The notes: generated by a model not told the origin, from the letters alone. A stretch of DNA of 22,805 nucleotides from Bacteroidales bacterium (GCA_017508895.1 JAFWRA010000170.1:1-22805), one strand, 5' to 3'. Shown: positions 8,477 to 16,205, numbered from the stretch's first letter. Numbers and translations: made by a program.

Positions 8477-8484
8477 GCAAGATA
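8477..8484 (-). promoter_or_regulatory. Possible weak -7 box for galK
   Basis: The minus-strand octamer TATCTTGC resembles TAnnTTTG with one T missing and lies 15 bases before the galK ATG, downstream of an eight-T run. It would allow galK to be transcribed separately from the AraC-type gene. Weak match only. Confidence 0.3.
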
Positions 8485-8523
8485 GGAAAAAAAACGATTA
8501 TGTGACTTGAATTTTTGATTTGG

Positions 8524-9639
8524 TCACGATTTTTTCTCCGTAAGGTATTGCGACGGCGTTTGCCCATACTTTTTCTTGAACGAGCGCAGGAAAGTGGCGT
8601 AGGAATTGAAGCCTGCCATCATGGCAATATCTTCCAAAGAATGTTGGTTTTCAGAGTTTTGACTATCTAACATGGCTTTGGCATCCTCTAAACGGAAATC
8701 GTTGATGTAGTCGTAGAAGGTCGTATGAAGTTCTTGATTAATATGGTTACTGAGGTATTGCCGGTTGGTGCCCAAATGATGTGCCAACTTCTGCACTGTC
8801 AGTGTATTGTCCTGATAATACTGTTTTTCGCTCATGACCTTGTCGATGTCATAACCAATCAAGGGTTTGCCTGCATTGTGTTGGGGCGTGGTAGTGGCTG
8901 GTTCTTGAGGCTCATTTTCACATTCGTCGGCGGGGGAGAGCGTGAACACCTGCTGATGTATCAGTTTGTGCATGACGTATAAAACAATGCCGATGCAGAC
9001 AAGGCAATAAAGGGTGTCGAAAAGCAGGTTGCGTCCGGTAGAGGGTTCTGTAAACCACGATTGTTGCGATAGACTTTCAATAACCCATAAAAGTTGGAAA
9101 GCGAAATAGAGGACAATCAAAATGTTGCTCCATCGCAGGTCAAAATACTCAAGGTCTCCAACATTGTCCAGTAACATCCGAGTGTGTTTCTTGATGGAAC
9201 GGACCAAATACACCAGTAAGGCTATCGAAACCGCCAAAGTGTATATTTGCATGACTGCCAAAACCATGGGATTTCGGCTAATAGCAAACAAGAGTAGGGC
9301 AATTATATAAGGTACTTCCAAAAGCAGAAGCTGATGAATCTTATATCGATTAGGAAAAACCAATGAGACCGCGAACATCATGTAACCGCCCACGATGATG
9401 TAGTCGAAAATTACCAAAAAGGTGTTGAGGAACTCGGAGTAAGGTTGATGGCGACAAGCCAATACCACGAAGTTATTGAAAAAGCAGATGCCATGCAAGA
9501 TTAAGACAAAAGCAAAAATCCATTGAAACTGGTGGTTTCGGTGTTTCATGAGCATGTAAATGCCGCATGACGTCAACAAACATTGCGTCATGCCAGATAC
9601 GAAACAGAGCAGCAATATGTAGAACGAGTCAGTATCCAT
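8524..9639 (-). CDS. Membrane-anchored AraC-family transcriptional regulator
   Basis: Read from ATG 9639 (371 residues); the frame continues upstream to 9714, but those codons include the promoter box and lack character. The first ~240 residues hold about seven hydrophobic membrane segments, starting FYILLLCFVSGMTQCLL. A Gln/Pro/Thr-rich linker follows. The C-terminal ~100 residues are an AraC-type double helix-turn-helix: LTVQKLAHHLGTNRQYLSNH, then LEDIAMMAGFNSYATFLRSF followed by KKYGQTPSQYL. The architecture of a multi-helix membrane sensor fused to AraC HTH is known in Bacteroidota, where the ligand is usually unknown. It lies 62 bases upstream of galK on the same strand, and divergent to the lipoprotein pair at 9889. 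It could control either, and three repeats in the divergent gap are candidate operators. Confidence 0.85.
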   Translation of the reverse strand: MDTDSFYILLLCFVSGMTQCLLTSCGIYMLMKHRNHQFQWIFAFVLILHGICFFNNFVVLACRHQPYSEFLNTFLVIFDYIIVGGYMMFAVSLVFPNRYKIHQLLLLEVPYIIALLLFAISRNPMVLAVMQIYTLAVSIALLVYLVRSIKKHTRMLLDNVGDLEYFDLRWSNILIVLYFAFQLLWVIESLSQQSWFTEPSTGRNLLFDTLYCLVCIGIVLYVMHKLIHQQVFTLSPADECENEPQEPATTTPQHNAGKPLIGYDIDKVMSEKQYYQDNTLTVQKLAHHLGTNRQYLSNHINQELHTTFYDYINDFRLEDAKAMLDSQNSENQHSLEDIAMMAGFNSYATFLRSFKKKYGQTPSQYLTEKKS

Positions 9640-9644
9640 GTTGG

Positions 9645-9652
9645 CAAAGGTA
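9645..9652 (-). promoter_or_regulatory. -7 promoter box of the AraC-type gene
   Basis: TACCTTTG on the minus strand is an exact consensus match, with TTTG at 9676-9679 as a -33 element 23 bases upstream. The box ends only five bases before ATG 9639, so the transcript would have almost no leader. Confidence 0.6.
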
Positions 9653-9698
9653 CGGTTTTTCTCTCCTCTATTTAACAAATGATGCCATTTACCTGGAT

Positions 9699-9765
9699 TT
9701 TTTACGCATTGCAACTAAAATTTTACGCAATGACGAAAACTGGCTGTGATTTTTACGCATTGCAA
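9699..9765. promoter_or_regulatory. Three direct repeats TTTTACGCA(T/A)TG, candidate regulator operators
   Basis: TTTTTACGCATTGCAA occurs exactly at 9699-9714 and 9750-9765, 51 bases apart, and a diverged copy TTTTACGCAATG lies between at 9721-9732. They lie in the 249-base gap between the AraC-type gene and the divergent lipoprotein gene, just upstream of the AraC-type promoter. Pairs of direct repeats are usual for AraC-family operators. Apart from these and the promoter, the rest of the gap (9766-9888) shows nothing I can support. Confidence 0.5.
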
Positions 9766-9888
9766 ACCAATTTTTGGGCGAATGAAAGACCGATGCAAGG
9801 AATTATGGTGACATTTGCTCCAATTTAATTTTATTCCAACAATTAACCCCGACGAGCCATAATGGGTAATAACCTTGGCAAGTATCAA

Positions 9889-10608
9889 ATGAGAAAAAGA
9901 AGTCTTTTAGCGATTTGTGCAGGCACTTTTGTCGTGGCATTACTTTTCACTTCCTGCGGCGGCAGTGGAGGTGGTGGTGGTAATGAAAAAAATGTGAAAT
10001 TCCAGAAAATGCCTAAGAACGAGTATCTAGGTGACTTGGTGAACATCTCTTGCGAAAATTATGCAAGAATTTCGGCCAGCGATGCCCAATATGAGGAAGA
10101 GAGAGCCAAAAACAACGAGAAGTATGCCGACAACCCAGATAAGAGGATGCAGAACTGGGAGAAAATCAAAGCGGCAAACAAAGAAAGAAATCAGAAAATC
10201 ATGGAAGAAATCAATGCGAATCTTGACAAGGAACTACCTGCCCTTATAGGAAAAACCATTCCTCTTGAGGTGGAAGAAGGTTTGGGCTTTGAGGTCAAGG
10301 ATTGCAAAATCAAGGAAATACAAAAATTCAGGTCTCCATCGAGAACACGTATGACTTTTACTTTTTCCTACAAAGTCATTCCTGTGGACGCAAAAAAATT
10401 GGATACCTATCCTGGCACATACAGATGCCTCGATGCAAATGGAAACATCTTGCTTGACGAAGATGGCAATCCAATTGGTGATGTGATGGGACTTTCACGC
10501 GATCAACTGAAGCAATTGTGGAATGGCGAAACCGTGGAAAATGAAGGTTGGCTGCGTATCCATCCAAGCATGTCGAATTTTGCAAAAATCAAGATTGTGA
10601 AGGAATAA
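9889..10608 (+). CDS. Lipoprotein of unknown function
   Basis: A 239-residue protein from ATG 9889. The frame also has ATG 9862, which would lengthen the n-region by nine residues; the later start gives the standard MRKRS n-region. A hydrophobic segment ends in the lipobox LFTSC (Cys23), followed by a glycine-rich spacer, so the mature protein should be lipid-anchored. Residues ~65-110 are charged and probably helical (EEERAKNNEKYADN, KAANKERNQKIMEEI). The C-terminal half looks like beta structure, with DANGNILLDEDGNPIG and GWLRIHPSMSNFAKIKIV. I do not recognise a family. It is followed 36 bases later by a second lipoprotein gene on the same strand, so the two are probably co-transcribed. The neighbouring divergent AraC-type gene is a possible regulator. 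Confidence 0.8.
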   Translation: MRKRSLLAICAGTFVVALLFTSCGGSGGGGGNEKNVKFQKMPKNEYLGDLVNISCENYARISASDAQYEEERAKNNEKYADNPDKRMQNWEKIKAANKERNQKIMEEINANLDKELPALIGKTIPLEVEEGLGFEVKDCKIKEIQKFRSPSRTRMTFTFSYKVIPVDAKKLDTYPGTYRCLDANGNILLDEDGNPIGDVMGLSRDQLKQLWNGETVENEGWLRIHPSMSNFAKIKIVKE

Positions 10609-10644
10609 CCAATTAAATTAAATAACAAATTAAACTATCCAACA

Positions 10645-11646
10645 ATGAAAAAATCAAGTTTCAATCTGATTTTGGGCGTGTTTTTCGCCTTCGCTCTGTG
10701 TATGATGACGTCCTGCACAAAAGAAAAGGCCGTGGGCAAAATCCAAGGCATTGTTACCGATGCCAGTACCAACGAACCTGTTCAAGGCGTGAATATCTCA
10801 CTTAGCCCGACGGGGCTTTCGGCTGTTACGGGAAGCGATGGCCGATATGAGTTCGTCAACCTCGAAGTGGGACAATACACCGTGAAAGGCGAAAAAGCTG
10901 GTTATGAGGAAGCTACAAAGAGCATCACCATCGTGGCTGGCAATGTTTCTTCAGGCGACATGCAACTTCAGCCTATTACTGGCCCTGGCCAAACCGATGA
11001 TATTGTAATCACCGACGGCCTATTCTGCTACTTTACCTTCGACGACGATGAGATTGTGGACTACTATGGCAACTACACGGGCATCAACAGCAATGCTGTA
11101 CCTTCGACAGACACGCCAGGCGGCAAAGGAAAGTCTTTGGTGTTCAATGGGAGAAACTCATCGGTGCTCATCCAGGACAACATCGTTCCGAGTGGCGACG
11201 CGTTCTCCATCAACATTTGGTTCAAGACAAATGTCGAAATTGGTACCGATGACCATGTCTTGATTGGGTCTGACAATCACGCTGGGGGCAACAGATGCTC
11301 GGCATTGATTATCAACAGGGATTACTATGTAAGGTACTTCCCGACCACATCCGCCAATTACTGGAAAACCATCGACCCCATCACACAATATATTGATAAC
11401 CAGTGGCACATGCTGACCTTGACCTACAATGGCACTATAGGCATGATTTATGTTGATGGGTCGCTGTTTGAGGCCTTGTCGAGTAATTTTTTGATGTGGG
11501 GTTCGTATGTGACCACCAGTATGTTCGGCGCAGATGCCACCAACAGCACCAACGGCTATTTCGAAGGCAGTCTCGACAACTTCCGCAGCTACAACCGCCC
11601 ATTGACGGATTCTGAAATACAAACACTATACAACGCCAAACAATAA
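10645..11646 (+). CDS. Lipoprotein with carboxypeptidase-regulatory-like and LamG-like domains
   Basis: A 333-residue lipoprotein with lipobox MTSC (Cys24) and the charged tail TKEK. Residues ~31-108 form a carboxypeptidase D regulatory-like beta sandwich: GIVTDASTNEPVQGVNISL, then SDGRYEFVNLEVGQYTV. Residues ~125-333 resemble a LamG/concanavalin-type jelly roll (laminin G-like 3), as seen in LVFNGRNSSVLI, FSINIWFK, WHMLTLTYNGTIGMIYVDG and the closing GSLDNFRSYNRPLTDSEIQ. Such domains bind carbohydrate or protein partners, and no catalytic residues are evident. It probably acts at the outer membrane as a glycan- or matrix-binding partner of the lipoprotein encoded just before it. The strong terminator at 11673-11710 ends the unit. 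Confidence 0.85.
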   Translation: MKKSSFNLILGVFFAFALCMMTSCTKEKAVGKIQGIVTDASTNEPVQGVNISLSPTGLSAVTGSDGRYEFVNLEVGQYTVKGEKAGYEEATKSITIVAGNVSSGDMQLQPITGPGQTDDIVITDGLFCYFTFDDDEIVDYYGNYTGINSNAVPSTDTPGGKGKSLVFNGRNSSVLIQDNIVPSGDAFSINIWFKTNVEIGTDDHVLIGSDNHAGGNRCSALIINRDYYVRYFPTTSANYWKTIDPITQYIDNQWHMLTLTYNGTIGMIYVDGSLFEALSSNFLMWGSYVTTSMFGADATNSTNGYFEGSLDNFRSYNRPLTDSEIQTLYNAKQ

Positions 11647-11672
11647 AAGAACTAGAACGTGACATTTTTTTT

Positions 11673-11710
11673 GGTGGTCTCGGAGATTATTCTGGGATCA
11701 CCTTTTTTTT
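11673..11710 (+). terminator. Rho-independent terminator after the lipoprotein pair
   Basis: Arms 11673-11685 and 11690-11702 pair over about 13 positions (several G-U pairs) around a 4-base loop. They are followed directly by eight T residues (11703-11710). It lies 26 bases after the stop of the LamG-like lipoprotein gene. Confidence 0.8.
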
Positions 11711-11795
11711 GCCATTCGTCAATGGGTCATAAAACCATGTCTTTCAATTTGTGAGATAAAAATCGACAACCTACATCAACTGAGGGATAATTTTG

Positions 11796-11803
11796 TATTT
11801 TTG
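11796..11803 (+). promoter_or_regulatory. -7 promoter box of the M64 peptidase-fucosidase unit
   Basis: TATTTTTG is an exact TAnnTTTG match 43 bases before ATG 11847, predicting a leader of about 35-40 bases. No obvious -33 TTTG at the expected spacing. Confidence 0.6.
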
Positions 11804-11846
11804 CCCATTCAAACATTCAGATTCCTAACAAAATAAACCTATTGTG

Positions 11847-13376
11847 ATGAAAAAGACCTTTATCCTTCTATTTGCCATAGCTTTTTCGCAGCTTTCGAGA
11901 GCGCAAGATATCAGTTTCGACCAATATTTCCTCGACGAAGGCTCATTGCGTATGGATGTGTTCCAATGCGGCAATTCCGAAGGCTCGCATTATGTGTTTG
12001 AGCGTTTTGTTATCGAACCGTATTTTGGTGGCTCAAAAGTCAATCTAATTGACCCATTTAATTATGGCACAAATCGTGTGAAAGTGATTGACGCACAAAC
12101 CAATATGCTCATTTATTCAAGAGGTTACAACACCTTGTTCCAAGAATGGCAAACCACCGACGAAGCCCGAGTGATGGAACGCTGCTATGAAGAATCAGTG
12201 AGTGTTCCGTTGCCGCGCAATGAGGCTTATATCATCCTTGAAATCAGAAATTTCGATGGTGAGTTTGAAGAGATTTTCTCAAAGCTTTATGAACCTAATG
12301 AAATGTTCAATACCACCGAACAGCGTTATGTGTTTCCTGTTGAGGACATTATGGTCAACGGCTCGCCCGAAAGCAAGGTGGACATCGTGATTTTGCCTGA
12401 AGGCTATACCGCCGATGAAATGCCGCAGTTCCTGCAACATTGTCAGAATCTGGCTAATGTGTTTGCTCAAGCCGAGCCGTTTGCAAGCCATATCAATGAC
12501 TTCAATTTCCGCGCTGTGATGGCTCCTTCCGAGGAGAGCGGCGTTGACATTCCAGCCTCGCATATCTGGAAGCGCACCATTCTCAATTCGCACTTCTACA
12601 CCTTTTATATTGACCGTTATTGCACAACACGCGATTATTTTTCAGTGAAAGACGTGGCGGCCAACGCCCCCTACGACCAGATTTACATTTTGGTGAACAG
12701 CAACCAGTATGGTGGCGGAGGATTCTACAATTTCTATTCAATGAGTACGGCGGGCAACATGTCGTCTTCCGATGTCATTGTGCACGAGTTTGGCCATGCT
12801 TTCGCAGGTCTTGCTGATGAATACGAGGAGCCTGACAATCCGCTGGCTTTGCTCTATAATTTGAATGTGGAGCCTTGGGAACCTAACATTACCACTTTGG
12901 TGGACTTTGAATCGAAATGGGCCGACCTTGTTGTCCCTGGTACACCTATTCCCACGCCGAACACGAATCAATATAACAATGTAGTTGGAGCTTTTGAGGG
13001 CGGAGGCTATTTGACGGAAGGCATGTATCGGCCGCAACGCAACTGCATGATGCGCAACTATGCGCCTTTCTGTGCCGTTTGCAACAGAACGATTGAAGCC
13101 GTGATCGAGGCACATTCCGATAGCCCAGTTGCATTGAAATCAGAGCATTTGCAGCCTGAACCGTCTCTTCGTGTGTGTCCCAATCCAGCTACGGATTTCA
13201 TCGATGTGTTTGTCAATCAAGCGAATGGAAAGGCTGAAATCCTTGATTTGAACGGAAAGGTCGCGATGACGGTTCAACTCAAAAACGAGGTGAACAGAAT
13301 CGACATCAGCGACTTGCCCAAGGGTGTGTATGTGCTTCGTTCGAATGGTGAGACTCGTAAATTTGTGAAACAATGA
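11847..13376 (+). CDS. M64-family zinc metallopeptidase with T9SS sorting domain
   Basis: A 509-residue protein from ATG 11847 (GTG three bases upstream is possible). The signal peptide MKKTFILLFAIAFSQLSRAQ is followed by the N-terminal beta domain of M64 (IgA-peptidase-like) proteins. The catalytic zincin domain includes VDIVILPEGYT and the zinc site HEFGHAFAGLADEY: His313, catalytic Glu314 and His317, with an Asp/Glu pair at 324-325 as possible third ligand. The last 69 residues (441-509) are a type IX secretion C-terminal sorting domain: VCPNPATDFIDV, EILDLNGKVA and LPKGVYVLR. The protein should therefore be exported across both membranes and attached or released outside. Its stop overlaps the GH29 fucosidase start (ATGA), which implies translational coupling and joint action on fucosylated glycoproteins. 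The name of the family does not prove IgA cleavage. Confidence 0.92.
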   Translation: MKKTFILLFAIAFSQLSRAQDISFDQYFLDEGSLRMDVFQCGNSEGSHYVFERFVIEPYFGGSKVNLIDPFNYGTNRVKVIDAQTNMLIYSRGYNTLFQEWQTTDEARVMERCYEESVSVPLPRNEAYIILEIRNFDGEFEEIFSKLYEPNEMFNTTEQRYVFPVEDIMVNGSPESKVDIVILPEGYTADEMPQFLQHCQNLANVFAQAEPFASHINDFNFRAVMAPSEESGVDIPASHIWKRTILNSHFYTFYIDRYCTTRDYFSVKDVAANAPYDQIYILVNSNQYGGGGFYNFYSMSTAGNMSSSDVIVHEFGHAFAGLADEYEEPDNPLALLYNLNVEPWEPNITTLVDFESKWADLVVPGTPIPTPNTNQYNNVVGAFEGGGYLTEGMYRPQRNCMMRNYAPFCAVCNRTIEAVIEAHSDSPVALKSEHLQPEPSLRVCPNPATDFIDVFVNQANGKAEILDLNGKVAMTVQLKNEVNRIDISDLPKGVYVLRSNGETRKFVKQ

Positions 13377-14815
13377 ATCATAGGTATTTGATATGGGTGT
13401 TAATGGGCGGTCTGATGTTGGCTTCTTGTGTCCACCGTCCCGAGCCAAGTGGCCCCATTCCAAGCCAACAACAACTGGAATGGCAACAACTTGAAACTTA
13501 TGCGTTTATACACTTTGGCTTAAACACGTTTAATAATATGGAATGGGGCTATGGCAACACGCCATCCTTTACTTTCAACCCAACCAATTTGGATTGCGAA
13601 CAGTGGGTGTTGACCTTGAAGGCCGCTGGTATGAAAGGCGTGATTCTCACGGCAAAGCACCACGACGGATTCTGCCTTTGGCCAACTGAGACTACCGACT
13701 ATTGCATCAAGAACACCTATTATAAGAATGGGGAGGGAGACTTGGTGCGCGAGCTTTCTGAGGCCTGCAAGAAGCATGGCTTGAAGTTCGGGTTGTATCT
13801 CTCGCCTTGGGACCGCAACCAACCCGAGTATGGTTATAAGGGCTATGTGGACATCTATCACAAACAGATTGAGGAACTTGTGAGCAGCTACGGACCCTTG
13901 TTTGAGTTCTGGTTCGATGGTGCCAATGGCGGTACTGGATGGTATGGAGGCGCCGATGAAATGCGCTCCATCGTAGCTGAGCAATACTACAACTATGAAA
14001 AGGCGAGGGATATCGTGTGGAAATATAGCCCCGAAGCGAGCATCTTTGGCGGCACAGTCCCTACCTTGCGCTGGATTGGCAACGAGGAAGGCAAGGCCAA
14101 CGCCACGCAATGGTGCATGTACAAAACTGACTTTGAATCGCTTAACGACATAAAGGCCTTGCAGCAAGGCTGTCGTGACGGTGAGGCATGGCTACCTGCC
14201 GAGGTGGATGTATCCATTCGTCCGGGATGGTTCTATCATGAGAGTGAGGACGACCAAGTGAAGACCGTGGAACAACTAATGGACTTGTATTACCAAAGTG
14301 TGGGCCATAACACCAATCTCTTGCTCAATTTCCCTGTGAATCAAGAGGGTAGGATACCCAGTATCGACTCAGCCAATGCCGTTCAATGGTACCAGAAGTT
14401 GCAAAAAGACTTCGCTAATGATTTGCTGAAAGGCTGCAAAGTGACTTCAAGCAACACAAGAGGCTGGAGGTTCAAGGCCAAGCATGTGCTGGATGAAGAA
14501 TATGAAACCTACTGGGCAACGGAAGACAGCATCCATCATGCCGAACTCATCTTCGATTTCCCCGAAACTACGGCTTTCAACCGCATATTATTGCAAGAGT
14601 ATATTCCTTTGGGACAGAATGTTGACGCATTTTATTTAGACTATTACTTTAATGGTAAATGGTTACCTGTTGAAACCAACGAACCAACTACTACTATCGG
14701 TTACAAGCGACTTCTTCGTTTCCAGACCGTTAAGGCCGATAAATTAAGAATTAGGTTTAAGGTGTTTAAGGGGACATTGTGCATTAATAAGGTTGGAGCA
14801 TTTTTAGTACAATGA
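13373..14815 (+). CDS. GH29 alpha-L-fucosidase lipoprotein, probably subfamily B
   Basis: A 480-residue protein. The signal sequence ends in the lipobox LASC (Cys19), so it is a lipoprotein. The GH29 barrel spans ~25-345, with the early motifs FIHFGLNTF and TAKHHDGFCLWP. The nucleophile is Asp182 in FWFDGANGG. Glu238 in RWIGNEEG matches the acid/base position of subfamily B enzymes, which prefer alpha-1,3/1,4-linked fucose on branched (Lewis-type) glycans. Residues ~370-480 look like a discoidin/CBM32-like beta sandwich (YWATEDS, AELIFDFPETTAFNRILLQEY, LRIRFKVF). It starts inside the last codons of the M64 peptidase gene (ATGA), which implies a shared transcript. An imperfect hairpin begins right after its stop codon. 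Confident on family; subfamily is an inference from the GNE motif. Confidence 0.93.
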   Translation: MNHRYLIWVLMGGLMLASCVHRPEPSGPIPSQQQLEWQQLETYAFIHFGLNTFNNMEWGYGNTPSFTFNPTNLDCEQWVLTLKAAGMKGVILTAKHHDGFCLWPTETTDYCIKNTYYKNGEGDLVRELSEACKKHGLKFGLYLSPWDRNQPEYGYKGYVDIYHKQIEELVSSYGPLFEFWFDGANGGTGWYGGADEMRSIVAEQYYNYEKARDIVWKYSPEASIFGGTVPTLRWIGNEEGKANATQWCMYKTDFESLNDIKALQQGCRDGEAWLPAEVDVSIRPGWFYHESEDDQVKTVEQLMDLYYQSVGHNTNLLLNFPVNQEGRIPSIDSANAVQWYQKLQKDFANDLLKGCKVTSSNTRGWRFKAKHVLDEEYETYWATEDSIHHAELIFDFPETTAFNRILLQEYIPLGQNVDAFYLDYYFNGKWLPVETNEPTTTIGYKRLLRFQTVKADKLRIRFKVFKGTLCINKVGAFLVQ

Positions 14816-14881
14816 CTTGTGACAATGACTATGACAGCTTGCCCATGGGCGTGAAAGCGGTCATTGTCATAGTCACTTGTC
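14814..14881. repeat. Imperfect hairpin with TGACTA-word arms after the fucosidase gene
   Basis: Arms 14819-14838 and 14857-14876 match at 17 of 20 positions after reverse-complementing, with partial pairing for five more bases outward. The arms consist of TGACAA/TGACTA words of period 6. The apex holds the perfect palindrome GCCCATGGGC (14841-14850). The element begins at the fucosidase stop codon and is not followed by a T run. Confidence 0.75.
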
Positions 14882-14899
14882 AAAGTAAAAAGATAACTT

Positions 14900-15463
14900 A
14901 TGATTGAACATCATCCATTAAAACCGTTCGTTCCCTCAAACGCGAGAGTTTTATTCCTCGGCAGTTTTCCGCCGCCAAAGAAGCGCTGGTGCATGGACTT
15001 TTTCTACCCTAACTTCATCAACGACCATTGGCGCATCGAAGGGCAAATTTGGTTTGGCGACAGGAACCATTTCGTGGACACTGAGCGTAAATGCTTCAAA
15101 ATGAATGAAATCATTGCGTTTCTGAACGAGAAAGGCATAGCGCTTTTCGACACGGCTACGGCGGTCAATAGGCTTAAAGACAATGCCTCAGATGCTTTCT
15201 TAGAGATTGTGGAACATACCGATATTGAAGCCCTACTGAAACAAATAACGCAATGCCACTCAATTGCCACGACGGGCGAAAAAGCCACCACGGAAGTATG
15301 CGCTTATTACAATACGAATTCGATTCCTTCTCCTAACGAACAACTCATGCTAAGAGAAGGTCTTACACTCTATAGATTACCCTCATCCTCACGCGCTTAT
15401 CCTTTGTCATTTGACAAAAAGGTTGAAGCCTACCGAAGGATGTTCGAGACGGTGTTTACCTAG
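14900..15463 (+). CDS. Uracil/hypoxanthine-DNA glycosylase superfamily protein
   Basis: A 187-residue cytoplasmic protein of the UDG superfamily. Motif 1 appears as VLFLGSFPPPKKRW followed by MDFFYPN, the pattern of the Bacteroidota DNA-glycosylase group usually compared with family 6 (hypoxanthine-DNA glycosylase-like). Near the end, YRLPSSSRAYPLSFDKK corresponds to the motif-2 DNA-intercalation loop (PSTSRA in relatives). Such enzymes excise deaminated bases and start base-excision repair; whether uracil or hypoxanthine is preferred cannot be told. It follows the hairpin after the fucosidase and has no visible promoter box, so it might be read from the upstream unit. Its last eight bases overlap the end of the convergent sirtuin gene. 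Confidence 0.8.
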   Translation: MIEHHPLKPFVPSNARVLFLGSFPPPKKRWCMDFFYPNFINDHWRIEGQIWFGDRNHFVDTERKCFKMNEIIAFLNEKGIALFDTATAVNRLKDNASDAFLEIVEHTDIEALLKQITQCHSIATTGEKATTEVCAYYNTNSIPSPNEQLMLREGLTLYRLPSSSRAYPLSFDKKVEAYRRMFETVFT

Positions 15464-16205
15464 TCATCAAGGCATCAATCGCAGGCAGTATCTCGCCTGA
15501 TTTGCCTTCAAGGTAGATGTCCGTGATGTAGTTCGTATAGGTCGAAGGCTCCATGTTGATTTCTATGATCTTGGCACCGTTGCGCTTGGCAATTCCAGGA
15601 ATCATATTGGCTGGACTGACTTGTCCCGAAGTGCCGATGATGACGAAGGCGTCGCAGTTCTCCGCAGCACGCACTGAACCATAGTAAGCGTCTTCAGGGA
15701 TACCTTCGCCAAAGAAGATGAAGTCGGGCTTCATCAGTCCGCCGCATTGGGCGCAACGGGGCGGTTCCTCGGTGAGTGTCAGGCTCTTAGCATCGACCTT
15801 GTGGCCGCATTTTGTGCACACGAAGCGCGACATGTTGCCGTGGAACTCATACACGACCGTGTTGCCTGCCACGGTGTGCAGGTCGTCGATGTTCTGCGTG
15901 ATGACGCTGCTCAGGCGGCCTTCTTTCTCCCATTTGGCTAAGACAAGATGCCCAGGATTGGGCTTGATGTCCTTGTTACTGAAGAAGTTGTAGAACACTT
16001 CGCGGATGATCTTCCACGACTCCTTGGTATGGCGGTAGTAGAAGTCGATGTTGAGCGAGTTGGGGTCGTACTGGTTCCAGATGCCGCCTTCGCCACGGAA
16101 AGGCGGGATGCCGCTCTCAGCGGAAGTGCCCGCACCGGTGAAGCCCACGATGTTCTTCGCCTTGGAGAGGATTTCGGCAGCTTGCTTGATTTTTTCAGTA
16201 TTCAT
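15456..16205 (-). CDS. cobB: Sirtuin, NAD-dependent protein deacylase
   Basis: A 249-residue Sir2 protein of normal bacterial length. NAD-binding GFTGAGTSAESGIPPFRG (21-38), TQNIDDLH (103-110) and the catalytic His122 in FHGN are intact. The structural zinc site is Cys130, Cys133, Cys151 and Cys154, and the later IIGTSGQVSPAN and NMEPS complete the Rossmann fold. It removes acyl groups from lysines using NAD. The Tyr-x-x-Arg pair that marks desuccinylase-type CobB/SIRT5 seems absent; the segment reads VFYNFFSNK, more like the deacetylase-type Thermotoga Sir2. Transcribed divergently from the AAA/nuclease gene, with a TAACTTTG box at 16252-16259. The leader carries an AT-rich repeat. The end overlaps the DNA glycosylase gene by eight bases. 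Confidence 0.94.
   Translation of the reverse strand: MNTEKIKQAAEILSKAKNIVGFTGAGTSAESGIPPFRGEGGIWNQYDPNSLNIDFYYRHTKESWKIIREVFYNFFSNKDIKPNPGHLVLAKWEKEGRLSSVITQNIDDLHTVAGNTVVYEFHGNMSRFVCTKCGHKVDAKSLTLTEEPPRCAQCGGLMKPDFIFFGEGIPEDAYYGSVRAAENCDAFVIIGTSGQVSPANMIPGIAKRNGAKIIEINMEPSTYTNYITDIYLEGKSGEILPAIDALMTR

Noticed and set aside
9640..9714. 25-codon N-terminal extension of the AraC-type regulator
   Set aside because: Contains the TACCTTTG promoter box, so it is probably untranscribed.
9699..9765. CRISPR-like direct repeats
   Set aside because: Only three short copies with unequal spacing and one diverged; better explained as operator sites.
14814..14881. Rho-independent terminator
   Set aside because: The stem is present but no T run follows on the plus strand; recorded as a repeat hairpin instead.
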